NCBI GenBank assembly: GCA_030015575.1
Contig: JASDDO010000018.1
Coordinates: 227,401,138-227,465,137 of the forward strand
Length of the DNA: 64,000 nucleotides
Direction: 5' to 3'
Source of the DNA: Agapanthus africanus
Lineage: Eukaryota > Streptophyta > Magnoliopsida > Asparagales > Amaryllidaceae
Within the stretch, counting starts at the first letter, position 1, and every line of letters starts with the position of its first letter. The position numbers and the translations under genes were made by a program. A model generated the notes under the pieces. That model saw nothing but the letters and a program-made list of their open reading frames with translations, ran no database searches and was not told the origin of the DNA. Positions 24,160 through 36,210 of this stretch are shown in pieces.

Positions 24160-24185
24160 TATTTCTTTTCTCTCTCTCTTGGCAG
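24160..24185 (+). promoter_or_regulatory. Candidate 3' splice site before Copia-3 gag remnant
   Basis: TTTCTCTCTCTCTTGGCAG then CGACC, as in Copia-2. The position aligned with the gag ATG reads ATTG here, so the start codon appears lost. Confidence 0.4.
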
Positions 24186-27100
24186 CGACCATTGACCCGA
24201 CCCTAAGACTATGACTCAGTGACCAAGTTGACCGAACCTTCTTAACACTGGCTTTTGGATTGTCAGAGTTGCAGACCTCATTGCCACTCCTACTTTTATC
24301 CTTTTCTCCAGGACACCCCGTATTACTGCGAACGTCCACTTCCATTGGACAAAGCCATCGTATGGTTAGATACGAACTCGAAGGAATTCGAGGATGGTTT
24401 CCGGTTCTGGAGAAAATGGATAGGATTATTCAGTTGTCTTTTCCCTTTTACCTTCTCTCAAGTTACGAGTACTCCTTAGTTTAGGAGATAGTACACCTAT
24501 TACGCAAATTGGATAGTCTTCTTCCAAACCTTAGGCTGGTGCCGACCGGTAGGGAATGAAGAAAACCAATTAGCCTAACGATGGTGTACAGAAGGTATTA
24601 AGATTAAGACAAAGCAAGTGATTAGTAAGAGGGCAAAGTAAATTGCGACTGATATTCACGACCAAACCAAGTTTTTCTTCGCCAATCCTAAATCACCTTT
24701 GTATTTCTCCAGGACACTCCGTATCACTACGAAGATCCACAGTTATTTGGATATTCCATCGTATGGTTATATACGAACTCGAAAGGAACTTGTTCCAGTT
24801 CGGGGATGGATTCTGGTTCAGGAGAAATAAGAATAAGGTTTATTCGGTTGTCTTTTATCCTCACCTTCTCTCGCATTGCGAGTGCTCCTAGGACTAGGAC
24901 AGTACACCTATTATGCTTATTGGATAGTCTTCTTCCAAACCATAGGCTGGTGCCGAACGGTAGGGAAGGAAGAAAACCATTTGGCCTAAGGGGTGTGCAG
25001 AAGGTAACGACTAAAGACAAATAAAGGGATTTGGAGAGGTGGCAAAGAATTATGCGGTTATAGTTGTGAATCTGGATAATGGTAGAGGCATTACTAGGAA
25101 TACCAGGATACCCCATCGAAACATTTCAATGTTTCAGTTCAACTGTGTACTGTTAAAAGAAAACTGATTTCCCGATTAGACACTTGCTCCAGGGTATGTA
25201 TTTACCAGGTTTGATTCTCACATCTGTATGGTTTTACAGATGATGAGTGGGAGTAGGTTATTGGGAATTGGGTTATCATCCTCATTATATCGGGATTCGT
25301 TGTAATCAGTGATAATTGAGGAGATCACCTGGGCGGTTTGCCGGTCGGCAAATATTTGGTTTTGAATATCCGCTGTTATGCACCAATTTCAAATTGATAT
25401 ATCTGTACGTCTATTTTCATAGAGTGAGATATACCTTTTGATATTATGTCGATGACATTTACCTATATCAGTGGATGGTTAGGTAAGGAGCATTAAACAG
25501 CAGTGTAATTCTTCTTAACCATAAGTACAGTTTTCAACCTACGACACACAGTGAAAGAGTTGTTAGACTCAGCGGACTTATACAGAGTATTGTATGTTGT
25601 CCAGTGTCCATTAGGATAGAGGGGTTGGTCCTCATACTATATTCTGTTTACTTTTAACTTCTCTAGTTCTTAGACATGTGTTTCGTAGAAACACAGGGTC
25701 TAAGTTTTGAGGAGTTATAGGTATTTGAATAGAGTAGAGAACTAGGTGTAGCAAGTATCGGGATTCTTCAAAGTGATCGAAGATGTAGATGCTTGTGTAT
25801 GGTATTCAGTTGATAGTAATGATAAAGAGAAATTGCTTCTCTTTCAGGTTACTCATAATTGGAAGCATTCCTAAGTTGAGTAACGCCGGTCGGCCTCTCT
25901 CCATTTAGTTGACATGCACTGGAGATAGTTGCATGATTTGAATCTGGTTCAATTAATTCAGTGCCTCTGGTTCTATATTGGATATAGAACAGTTCATATC
26001 TTAACGTTGTTAAGGTACGGGGAGTTTTCCGGCTTATGATTAAAACCAGACACTGGACAGCTCAAGGCACGTTTCTGTAATGGCTGTTTGTGGGTTGACC
26101 CAGGCTATGACGAGGGTTGACTTTCTACCATAAGAAAGATCAATAGTGATATTGTTCTTGACTCGCCACAGTTTTAATAAAATGGATTTTTTCAAAAACA
26201 GTAGTGGGAGTATGGTAGAACTGGAAGTGATTCCAGAACCGCAAACGATTACTGAAGATTTGATAAGGAACCTAAAGATTCAATCTGATTTGACATTCCA
26301 TTGGCCACTCCGCAGATAAGGTGGGTAACTTCAGGCACCCGAGAGGTACTCTGGTAGCCTCAAGGACGGTGACAGGGAAGTTCTTGTTTACCCACACTTG
26401 CCATTGCTGTTGTTCCAGGTTGCGAGGCCCGGCAGGAGGATGAGTATAGCGTCGTTCTAAACTAGCTTTAGAAGTGCACGTCTATATGACTCTGCCAGAG
26501 GGTTGTCGTAGTCAGTGGGAGCAGCGGAAGCATTGGTGGACATCAGGCTTATGTCTATTTATAGACTAAAGCAGATATAGCGGAGATAGATCATCTATTT
26601 CTGATGTGACAGTCATAGGTTTGACGTCATCAGAATAGGGGATGGATCTGTTGAGAAGGTAGTAGGGTGTGATATCCGGGTTTTGGATGACATACACAAA
26701 GTAGGAAGTGATATTCCTATACTACGATCGGTTATACTTTGGTCGTCACACAGTGTTTTCTCCACATGGGACTTGGACATTATATCAGACATACTGGTTA
26801 CTAGATCTATGGTTTTAGATCTAGATTTCGGTGGTTTCCCAATCAGGGTACTTTGACAGCATTCTAAGAGTATTTAGAATGGACGACTCCTGGCACGGTA
26901 GTGTACCTGCAGGTAATGGAGTCACCCTCTCTAAAGGTGTCTTATAGACTAGAGTAGAGAGGGATGTGCATGATTGGCAGATCACTTGCTTAGGCAATTG
27001 AGTCAATCATGAGATGTCAAGTGCCACACTAGATGTTGTTCTTGCACAAGATGCAATAAGTTGATATTGATCCAATCCTGGAGAAACAGTCAGAAGCAGT

Positions 27101-27597
27101 TTTAGAACATAAGTAAATGTTCTAGGGATATGATAACGACAGCCTCATTTGGGAGACAGTTATCATTCCTGGCTTCCAAGGTGACATGGACGACAAGGAG
27201 GTTGTCAGAGTTATAGTTTTTCCTTCTGACGAGGGGCAGCGTTTTGGACAGGTAATCCAAGGCAATACTGAGGGTGGCATGGCGCAGGATACTGATTAAG
27301 TTCAGTTGACGATACAGTCTAAGAAGTTTGGATTTGGAGTTCATTTATGAGCTCGGTCCCATCAGACATCCAGACATTCTAAGACAGGTATTGCTCATTT
27401 CGGGAGATGGCTTTCTCCGCGAACTTGAGATATAGAGAGACATAGAAAGAAACATCTAGGCGGATCCACTCACTGAGGCTTTTCCTCGAACGCAATAGTT
27501 TCGCAAACAGGTTTTGTGCGACTGACTAGTAGAGGAGTTGGGTGTTCGGTATCACACGGGCTGTGAGTATGCGACATCGCAATAATTAGCCTTGAGT
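24186..27597 (+). pseudogene. Copia-3 gag-pol relic
   Basis: No ORF longer than about 130 codons on either strand. Homology to Copia pol is still visible in pieces. Near 26510-26600, CAGTGGGAGCAG is followed by a sequence reading IYRLKQ, the RT block of Copia-2. At 26852-26945 the frame reads FDSILRVFRMDDSW and later NGVTLSKG, matching the Copia-2 region with RFSMEDS and HGITLSK. At 27460-27495 it reads ADPLTEAFPRTQ then a stop, the end of Copia RNase H. Gag, protease and integrase are hard to trace. The decay is far heavier than the roughly 1% LTR divergence would allow after insertion. Confidence 0.75.
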
Positions 27598-27599
27598 GC

Positions 27600-27610
27600 A
27601 AGTGGGAGAT
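27600..27610 (+). promoter_or_regulatory. Copia-3 polypurine tract
   Basis: AAGTGGGAGAT immediately before the 3' LTR start TGTTGGAG; intact although the coding region is not. Confidence 0.9.
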
Positions 27611-29813
27611 TGTTGGAGATAGTGCCCTCAGAGTCAATTATTGGATCACAGGCACGTGATTGCAATGATTGAGGGAGGACCTATCCCGGTAGAACAGTCT
27701 TACTCGAGATGATAGTATGCTATCTGGTTTATCTTTATCATCGTGTACTGCTTTAGGTCACCTGACAGGTCACTATTGCACGTTGATAGAGCCCCTAGGA
27801 TTCTTGCTTGACTGCCAGCAGTATGAGGGCGATCATATAAGTGAGAGCTGGAGTCTATAAGCACATCCTTAAAAGGTCCCTAGTCGTGGGAGTTTCGAGA
27901 CAGGGCATTGATTCTCCAGAGTAGACTAGTGTATACAGTCGAGACCCCGACGAGGGGAGGTGGCCGGTCTCACAAGCCACTGGTGTCAGTTGGATCACCT
28001 AAGATGTATACAGGTGCTCATTGGGTTATGAGTACACCGGACAGGACTCGCCGGGAACATGCTAGTTGGTCTTATACCTGACGTCAGATAGCAGTTCCCA
28101 GGTGACATGTGTACAGGTTAGTTCATCGACCTGGGGATCGTCATTTGTCTCGTGTGAGTTCCCACTGTGCTTTGATTACTTCCCTACCACGGCTCAAAGG
28201 AGTCGTGCAAACAGGTTTTAGTTTGGTACAGTCCCGAGCCACATGGAGGCAGTGAGCGGATCTTCGGGGGTTCGTCTCTCCCGGTATTGGGGGTGAGGTC
28301 GCGCTGTGTCTAGGAGAGCCATTACACGAAGTCCTTGGCCAAGGCAGGAGATTTACTGGTAGGTATTCCAGTAGTATCTCAGGGTGTTCTGGGCTACACT
28401 CCGACACGACTTGTACCGCTTTTGGGGGTCTGACTTTTACCCACCCCCTAGGCCCGACATGCGATGCTCATAGACGAACGGACCGGACTGTACGGATATT
28501 GTCACTGACAGGCTCAGTAGGGTGTCAGGATGAGTTCGCTCATCGACGTCCCTTTTGGTCAATAGCTGGTGGCCCGTTACGTATTGGCTTATACCTCTGA
28601 CGTGCTAGTGGTTAAATCCGCAGCCATAGTATTGACGAGTCTTTAGAGTCTACCACACTTTCAGTTACTCAGCTTTCGGGCGAAACGCTGTAGAGGCCGT
28701 ATGGAGATATGGCAGGGTCCGATCAGATACGTGCGGTATTGCACGGATCAGGATCGGACGGTTTGTACTAGAGGCCGTATGGATATATGGCAGGGTTCGA
28801 TCTGATACGTGCGGTATTGCACGGATCAGGATCGGACGAACATTACTAGCCGGCTTTGGTTTAAGCCGGATCCTAGTTTAGTACAGTGTAGATTTTGTCT
28901 CTTTGCATTTGTATCCGGACGGAATACAGATGCGGGTGTGTATGCACAGTATCGGGGTTTTCCTGTAATTTATTACGGGACCAGTTTTCTGGAGTTGCCA
29001 GTTTGCATTCCGTTCCGGCCGGTTTTCGTTTGTTCTTTCCCGGCCGGACTTTTCCGATGGAGGGGGGTTATTTGCAAGTTTGCAAATAACATTTTGTGGA
29101 GAAGGGTTTCTTGCAATTGTATTGATTATGATATCTTTCATCCATGCTTTTGCATTAATTGTGATTAATGAGAGGGTATGGGTTTAATAGTGTGAAGCAT
29201 GGTTGATGTTTCTTTGTCTTTTGATGTGGTCACCTTTTCTTCTCTCCTACACTCACCTCCTTTCATACTACATATCCATTCCCTCCACCATTCTTAATTT
29301 GAGATGGCCGGGCACATTTTGGATGAGGAGAGGAGAAAAATGAGAGATTTCATTTTGGTGAGGAAAATTTATCATCTCATTCCATGCTTGATAAATGAGA
29401 GTTCCACTTGAAAATTCCATTCCTCCATCAAGGCAACATAACCCCAAAGAGACAAAGCAATACACATTCTACAGCAAACCTTGGGCACGTCGACTTGCCA
29501 GCTTCGTGCCCGAGTTGCCTCGGTATTGAGGTGGGAGCCCGTAAAAGATGCAGACGATGTGGTGCCCTTCCGGCAAGGATATGACGACCGGAGGATCCGC
29601 GGGAGATCGGGACGACGACGAGAAGACCGGAGGACTCGGATCACTCGGTATATCTCTTCCCTATCTTGTTACTTTGCTAGAACTAGTTTAATGGCCCGAT
29701 CCGGAGTTTAGTACGCGGTGGTGCCGGTTTGCTAAGTTCGCAAAATTAAAGTTTATCACCGTTTCCGCATTTGGCCGTCGGATTGACGACCGGGGCGCCG
29801 CCGTGCACTTACA
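27611..29813 (+). repeat. Copia-3 3' LTR (2203 bp)
   Basis: Same length as the 5' LTR with about 21 hand-counted substitutions. Contains the 78-bp duplication at 28691-28846. Followed by the CATGT duplication at 29814-29818. Confidence 0.95.
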
Positions 29814-29818
29814 CATGT

Positions 29819-30307
29819 CACCTGGGAACTATTAACTGACGACGTGTATAATACCAACTAACAGTTCCCTGCGAGTCCTGTCCAGTGTACCCGTAACCCA
29901 ACATGCACCTGTATACTATCTCCAGTACAACGTACTGATGGCTGTGGGACAGACCATCTCCCTAACTGGGATGAGAAGCGTACACACTAGTCTACTTCGG
30001 AATATCGATGCCCTGTCTCGATAATCCTACGACTAGGGACATGAAAAAGGATGTGCTTGTAGACCACCCAGCCCCCACTAGTGTGACTGCCATCACAACG
30101 CTGGTAGTCAAGCAAGATCCTAAGGGCTCTATCAATATGTATTCTCGATATGCTAACATAGATACATATTAAGATATATATAAACCAAGTCGCGTACTCC
30201 CTTGTTTAGCAAGACTGTTAATATTACTGTGAATATCCCAAGCTTCCATTAAGTAATATACAAGCTAGTATCATACAATAATGGCCCCTAGGGCATATAC
30301 ACTAACA
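29819..30307 (-). repeat. Copia-2 5' LTR, remaining part
   Basis: Continues the LTR interrupted at 19677 and ends ACTAACA, followed by the AATCT duplication at 30308-30312. Together the two parts give about 1915 bp against 1920 bp for the middle LTR. Confidence 0.95.
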
Positions 30308-30312
30308 AATCT

Positions 30313-32783
30313 GACACGACTCTCTACACAAGTAGTGTCCCAAATCTTCAACGCACGACCACCGCGGCCATCTCCAAATCATGAGTAGGATATCTTGCTC
30401 GTACTTCCTCCAACTGTCGGGAAGCATGAGCGATAACTCTAAAATACCACATCAGTGCAAAATCGAGCCCCACCCGTGAAACATCACAGTTAACAATAAA
30501 GTCGCCCGATCCAGAAACAAGGAAAGAACTGGTGCAGTTGCTAACCGAGTCTCCAACTGCTGAAACTCCGCACGCATGCCTCAGTCCAAGTAAAGGAACC
30601 TCCTTCCCGGTCAGTCAAGTCAACGGTGCAGCGATACGCATGCAATCCTGCACGAAATGGCTGTAAAAACCTGCTAAGCCGAAAAATCTGCGGACCTCAG
30701 TCCCGGATATAAATATGGGCTAAAGCTGTACGGCTTTGATGTTCATCGGGTCCATACGAATACCGTCTCCCATAATTACAAAACCTAGGAAGTCAATACA
30801 ATCAAGCCTGAGAGAACACTCCGAGAATTTAGCAAACCGCTGGGGCTCTCTCAATGTCTGCAAAGCAAATCCTTAAATGCTGCTCAAGTTCCTCACGACA
30901 CATTACAAAAGACCAGAATGTCATTAATAACACAACAATCAATTAGTCGAGGAACAGCCTGAAGAAACCTGGTTCAGCATATCCACGAATGCTGCTAGGG
31001 CATTGGTGAGTCCAACGACAGCATCAAAACACATACTGCCCGTAGCACGCACAAAAGCAACCTTCGGAATTTCATCACTCCGAACTCGCTACCTATGATG
31101 ACCCGATCCCAAACAAACTTAGCATATTTCTCGCACTCTGGAGCAAGTCGAACAAATCGTCAATGCGAGGTAAAGGATACCTATCCGCACCGGAACTCGG
31201 TTCAATTGACGATCAATCAACACACAATCTCAAACTGCCGTCTTTCTCCCTGACGAACAGAATAGGAGCTCCCCAAAGAGAAACACTTGGACGTACAAGT
31301 CCCACCTATCTAGCGACTCTGCAGCAGATCCTTAAGCTCCCTAAGCTTTGCCGGCTCATCAGGAACAACTTCAAAAAACCATCGCAAGATAGGAACCCGG
31401 TCCAACAAACCCACTATTGCTTCGGTATCACTAATGGAAGACAAGAATCCTCGACATCCTCCCCTCCAAAGCCGACTAGCGAAAAAGGCTGAATTCAAGC
31501 TGTGATGGGCGGCACCACTGTCCCCCTGCACAACAAGAACTGACTCACCGGGAAAACAAAACTTGACTGTTTCCTCACGACAGTCCACAGATGCCTAGCA
31601 CGTAGCTAACCAGTCCTTGCCCAGGAGAACATCAAATCCAACATCTATAGAAGGCTGAAATCGACGGACGAATTTCTATCTCCTATCCGACTAGCACACG
31701 ACCGATATATGTGTCACGCAACAAAAGAATCGCTGACAGAAGTTAACACCATAAAAGGCTGATCTAGTATACACAACTTTCGGCCCAACTATGGCATAAA
31801 GTATGTAAAACAAATGAATGGAAAGATCCCGAACAAAACAACCCTACGAAACAAAAAAAACATACCAATTTAAGAATACCTGAAAACTCTGCACTGGACG
31901 CCCGCGTGTCCCGATGAGTAGAAGCAAACCCTCGTGTATGCCCTCTACCCGCAACTGTCTGTCCTCCTCCTCTACCAACCTGTACCCTCTGAACGAACCC
32001 TCCGCGCCCACGACCTCTAAGAATACGACCCTGACGCGGTGTTAGGGAACAACTCCTGATGAAGTGATGAAGATCCCCGCACCGATAGCATCTTCTCCAT
32101 GGCTGCTGACCCTCCTGTGAATACGGGCTAAAAGACTGACCTCATCCTAAGCCTCCGCTACTCCCGCGACGTGCCCGAAACCTATCACGGCGACTGAACC
32201 TCTGTCTCTGGGCTGGTACACCTGCATGAGCCCTCCTCTGCTCCAGAACTCCTAAAGTCTCTGGAAGACGCGCCTCGTCAACTTGGGATGCATCCACTGG
32301 TACTATGTAAGTGACGAAATGCTGTGTACTGACCGCTAGGAACATCTGGGTAACATGGGTGGCAACCTCCTGTCGCTGCGCTCTACTAGCCTCAACCAAA
32401 GACCTCATCGTCTAGCGCAAGTCTTGCATCTCTGTCTCAAGCCTAGCGATATGATCTATCGAAGGCGGATCTATCTTCTCCACACGAGTCAACTCTGACC
32501 TCGGCCCACGCTGCATCACTCCGAGTCTGCATAGTCATTGGCGGCAAAGATTATAAATGGAAAAGGATTCTATATGAACACGAAAATCGAATCACAAGGA
32601 AATGTATCATCAAGGAAAGAATTTCAAGCAATTTGTACTTAGGTAACTTTAGGCGGAGTACCATGATCGTGAGTATGCCGTGGACATACACACACTACAT
32701 TGCTCAGCTTAAGCTACCTACTCCATCATACCAAGGTCATCCTACACTCCGAAAGGTATAACCGAGCGCTATGATACCAACTT
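30313..32783 (-). pseudogene. Gypsy-A gag, protease, RT and RNase H start, broken
   Basis: In element direction: the leader ends near 32540; gag is short and decayed, with a good nucleocapsid zinc knuckle CYRCGDLHHFIRSC at 32049-32090 followed by an RG-rich tail (RGRGRGGFVQR). Next come the protease region (about 31600-31800), the protease-RT linker (31310-31588; VVPDEPAKLRELKDLL), and RT, in which the catalytic block near 30915-30930 reads VINDIL rather than the usual xIDDIL. RNase H begins near 30500-30560. Multiple stops and frameshifts occur. Gag covers only some 0.6-0.7 kb, so part seems deleted. The reading continues across the Copia-2 insertion at 10031. Confidence 0.85.
32768..32779 (-). 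promoter_or_regulatory. Gypsy-A primer binding site
   Basis: The minus strand reads TGGTATCATAGC, one base different from the usual tRNA-iMet complement; Gypsy-D has the same variant. Confidence 0.8.
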
Positions 32784-33373
32784 TCTTACAACCCGAAATT
32801 GGTACGTGACGACCCTTAAACTACGCAATGTCTACAGCCGTAACACAATTTAAGTAAGCCGAAAACCCAGCAATCTAAACCATCAAAAGTAGTAAGTGAT
32901 AATAGCATTTTCAAAACTTTTGAAATCTCAAACCAAATTATTTAAAGTCCAACTTTACTTTCATAAAAATTTCGGCAGCACCTCCTTTGTAAAAACTAAC
33001 CCCAAAAATGGGTACAACAAAAATATAAGTAAAACATCCCCAACGGGAGAAAATCAACTCCCAAAGGCGGAAAAAACCCGCCACAACAGATTTACGATGC
33101 CGTAGCGAAGAAATAGAAGACGATATAAGTTAAACTGCATAAAAGACATCCAAGTCACCAAAATATACAATATCGTCCTCACATCAAGTCTCTAAGTCAT
33201 ACACATGAAAGTGGTAGGTGGAGAGTACAGGATACAATGAATATACAATACGTAAAATCGGATAACTGTAAACCCACCTATAGCAAAACTGTACACATTC
33301 AGCCGTAGCGGTATCCGCAGCAAAATAAGATACGAAAGATAAAAAGCCTGCCGCGACTGCCCTGAGGGACTAC

Positions 33374-35416
33374 CTGCAAAATACTGTGGCACAACGGGGT
33401 TGAGTTGCCAACTCGTGAATAGTAAATAACATATGTAGCTGATCGCAAGTATGCACGTACAACGTGAATCTAATACATGCAAGCAGATAGCAATAAATGG
33501 TCATATGTATGCAACAGTCATGAAAGGTACTCTAGCAGGTAAAACTAATACATGAAGCAATAATATGACAATATGTATATGCAACAGTCTTGAAAGATAC
33601 TCTATCAGGTACTACTAATAAATGAAGCAATGCATATAAAATAAATGAGGAAAATGGAATAAAACATGTCATTCTCACGGAATCCTGACCTCGTGAGAGG
33701 ACCAAAGACCATCAAGACAATCTAAATCCCAAATTTCCTCAAATCAGCCCCCAAATTGGCTCTCATATCCTGTAAGACTCATATATCCAAAATGTACAAT
33801 ATCAAGTAAACCTCATATATCCTGAATGTACAATATCAAGTAAATCTCATATATCCTGAATGTGCAATATCAAGTAAATCTCATATATCCAATATCCAAT
33901 ATAGAGTAAGTTTCATACAAAGTGAGTATCCAACATCGACACCCAAAAACATCATGAAACAAGTGTCTAGCATCGACACATAAATACTGGTCTATCAGGC
34001 GCACGACTGGCCCCCTGATAGGTACGTATCATACGCTATCCCGAAAACTCGGGTGCGTAGCTCTGACACTCGAAATTCGACGTATCCATACGTACATGAC
34101 TCCGGTAGGTATCCCCACGATAACCGCCGAATCCAAATACAATCACCGGTAGTTACTTGCCCACCTTCCAGGCTCATCGCCTATCATCTGCGATCATCTT
34201 TCCTAGGGGAACCGTACCGGGCTCCACCATGTACCCGTACATAGCCCACTCACTCCTTGCATCGGGTAAATATCACAAATCTCAGAACCGAATAATCTCA
34301 TGGTGGTCGCTGAAATATCATATCAAGAGAAACCGGGTTTTTTCAAATAATGCATAATTTCATGAAACAACCACGGTCCTCAAATCCAGAAAACATTAAG
34401 TAATGAATAAGTATAAATGCATGAATCAATACATATATATTACCGTCCCATTCCACTAATATATATTTTTATAGGCATATATAACAGTGTCCCATTCCAC
34501 TGTTATATATACTTAGGAGTAAGAATATCAGATAACATAATATGAAATCCATGAATGTAATATATGCAACATGAAACAGTAATATGAGCATATAAAGGAA
34601 AAACCGCTATTTATCTGCAACAAGTTAATATATATATATCATGTGGTTCCTAATTTCTGCAAATCCATACAGCATCAAATAAAGGTGAACATGTAGCTAT
34701 AGCCAGGTATGCGTAACCATGTTGATATAGCAAGATATGTGTATCTACCTATCAATAATTATGTAATACCCTCCAGGTATATGTGTAAGTACGTATGCAA
34801 GCTGTACATGTAGCTATGTCTCATGTGTGTGTATACCTGTCACTAATGGTACGATACCATATAGGTACATAGGTAACTAGCATGTAAGCATGCAAGGTAT
34901 ACTACTATCATATGCGCCAATGCATAAGAATCAATGACCCCACGTTAATGAAAAAACATTACCATATAAATAAGTGTAGTCTTAATTAGGTAAGTCAGTA
35001 TACCTGTAAGTATGTATGCACGGTGTACATATAAGTATGCGTGCATAGCAATCCATATGTGTAAGCATGTAGGTCTACAAGTATGCTATATGTCATATGC
35101 ACAAAAGAAAATAGGGATCATGTCTCAATGTCTCTAAACAATACAATATCATATATGTATAGGTGTTGTGCGTGTCATGGAAATTATTGACGGTGTGTGT
35201 GTAGCATACAATTAGTGCTCGTGAAATATGAACCGTCAATAATGGTGTTGTGTCTCATTAATACTAAGTCCATACATAAGGAAATGAGATAAGCAACAAA
35301 GGTATACATGCACCATCAATATCCGTATACTTCTAACTAATAGTCATGTCATTTGATCTAGCCCAGACGCATAACGACATACGGCCGATCCTCCTGTAGA
35401 TCTTAAATCTACTCAC
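33374..35416 (-). other. Candidate intron inside the Gypsy-A/B LTR
   Basis: On the minus strand, TTG|GTGAGTAGAT at 35416 begins the putative intron and TATTTTGCAG|GTAG ends it at 33374 (2043 nt). The donor overlaps a GTAGAT-TTAAG-ATCTAC hairpin. The acceptor AG lies 28 nt after the palindrome GAGTTGGCAACTC (33402-33414). Equivalent signals occur in Gypsy-C and Gypsy-D LTRs. Splicing itself is inferred. Confidence 0.45.
33778..33910. repeat. 34-bp tandem repeat, four units
   Basis: Units begin CTCATATATCC at 33778, 33812, 33846 and 33880; the last is degenerate. Lies within the putative LTR exon/leader region. Confidence 0.85.
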
Positions 35417-36204
35417 CAACGTTCCTGGCTAAGTAAAGCCAACTACTCGCTTTCCCCTGTTCGCAGTGCCCGAAGTCCCCGCCTGCGATCCTGAAAGCAT
35501 ATAACAATATAACAAGTATATATTAGCAATTGACCAATAACACATACCAAATACGTTTGACCGACGCACCAACTCCAATCATACTCTTAAGTGTTCGTCA
35601 AGCGGCTAACGCGCGTAGCAACACTACGAAACCAACTCCAGAGCAAAAGCTACATAAAGACACGAACGACATCGGCACGGCCCTATTTAGGAACGCAAAG
35701 CGACATAACTACTAAACCTAGACCCTGATCGTACCGATCGCGCATTCACAACACACTAATAAACATGGAATCTAATATAAATAACGTCGCAACGTTAAAA
35801 GAAATCCACACCTAAACTTACCGAAATCTAGTAAGTAACATATATCATTTTAGCTCAAAACTACAAGTTTTTACCAAAACTAGAATTTACAAACATCATA
35901 ATATAGCAAGATTAAACCATTCATTCCTTTACTATAATTTAAATCACTTAATTAGGATTTAGTAAAAATCTAGTTTGTAATTAAGCTAATTAGATAATTA
36001 GGAAAATATCATTTAACAAATCTAGCAAGTAGGTTAAATTTTCTTTTGCCTAAAATTAACAATTAACCTTTTCACTAATCAAAACCCTAATTGATTATCA
36101 AGAAACCATTTCTACAATTCTTAAACATGCAATTAAATAGCTTTAATTTAACAACTAATAAACTAATTAAAGTATCATAACAACAAAGAGATTCGGGTTA
36201 GGGT

Positions 36205-36210
36205 TTTATA
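36205..36210 (-). promoter_or_regulatory. TATA-like site in Gypsy-A/B LTR
   Basis: The minus strand reads GAGGTATAAAACCC, about 790 nt upstream of the candidate donor. Gypsy-C has GGAGGTATAAATC at a comparable place. Prediction only. Confidence 0.35.

Larger units (their letters stand above)
21894..24185 (+). other. Copia-3 non-coding leader
   Basis: About 2.3 kb without credible ORFs but with the same landmarks as the other Copia leaders: GC-rich hairpin (22096-22136), the conserved stretch around 23085-23165 (GCTCTGCCGTTAGTTAGC...), the duplicated block (23311-23545), three copies of a motif (23685-23878) and a CT tract ending in CAG at 24183-24185. Retention of these elements next to a dead coding region suggests they act in cis. 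Confidence 0.75.
19678..29813 (+). mobile_element. Copia-3, young non-autonomous Copia element
   Basis: Plus-strand element with 5' LTR 19678-21880, primer binding site 21882-21893, internal region to 27610, 3' LTR 27611-29813, and perfect CATGT target duplications. Both LTRs are exactly 2203 bp. I counted about 21 substitutions and no indels by hand, so about 1% divergence. The internal region has no long ORF, only decayed Copia pol blocks. The element is therefore recent, but its coding region was apparently dead before it moved. Confidence 0.95.
10032..30307 (-). mobile_element. Copia-2, tandem three-LTR Copia insertion carrying Copia-3
   Basis: Between matching AATCT duplications the order is: 36-bp LTR fragment, 236-bp leader fragment, full LTR (10304-12223), gag-pol internal region, full LTR (18252-19677 plus 29819-30307). 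A primer binding site therefore sits to the left of the middle LTR and another to the left of the right-hand LTR. This is the signature of LTR-internal-LTR-internal-LTR followed by a large deletion in the left unit. Copia-3 later inserted in the right LTR. Full LTRs are about 1.92 kb and clearly diverged (about a dozen differences in the first 93 bp alone), so this insertion is older than Copia-3. Confidence 0.9.

Noticed and set aside
24727..25116. 129-codon minus-strand ORF in the Copia-3 interior
   Set aside because: Antisense to the element, overlaps two other chance ORFs, and shows no domain.
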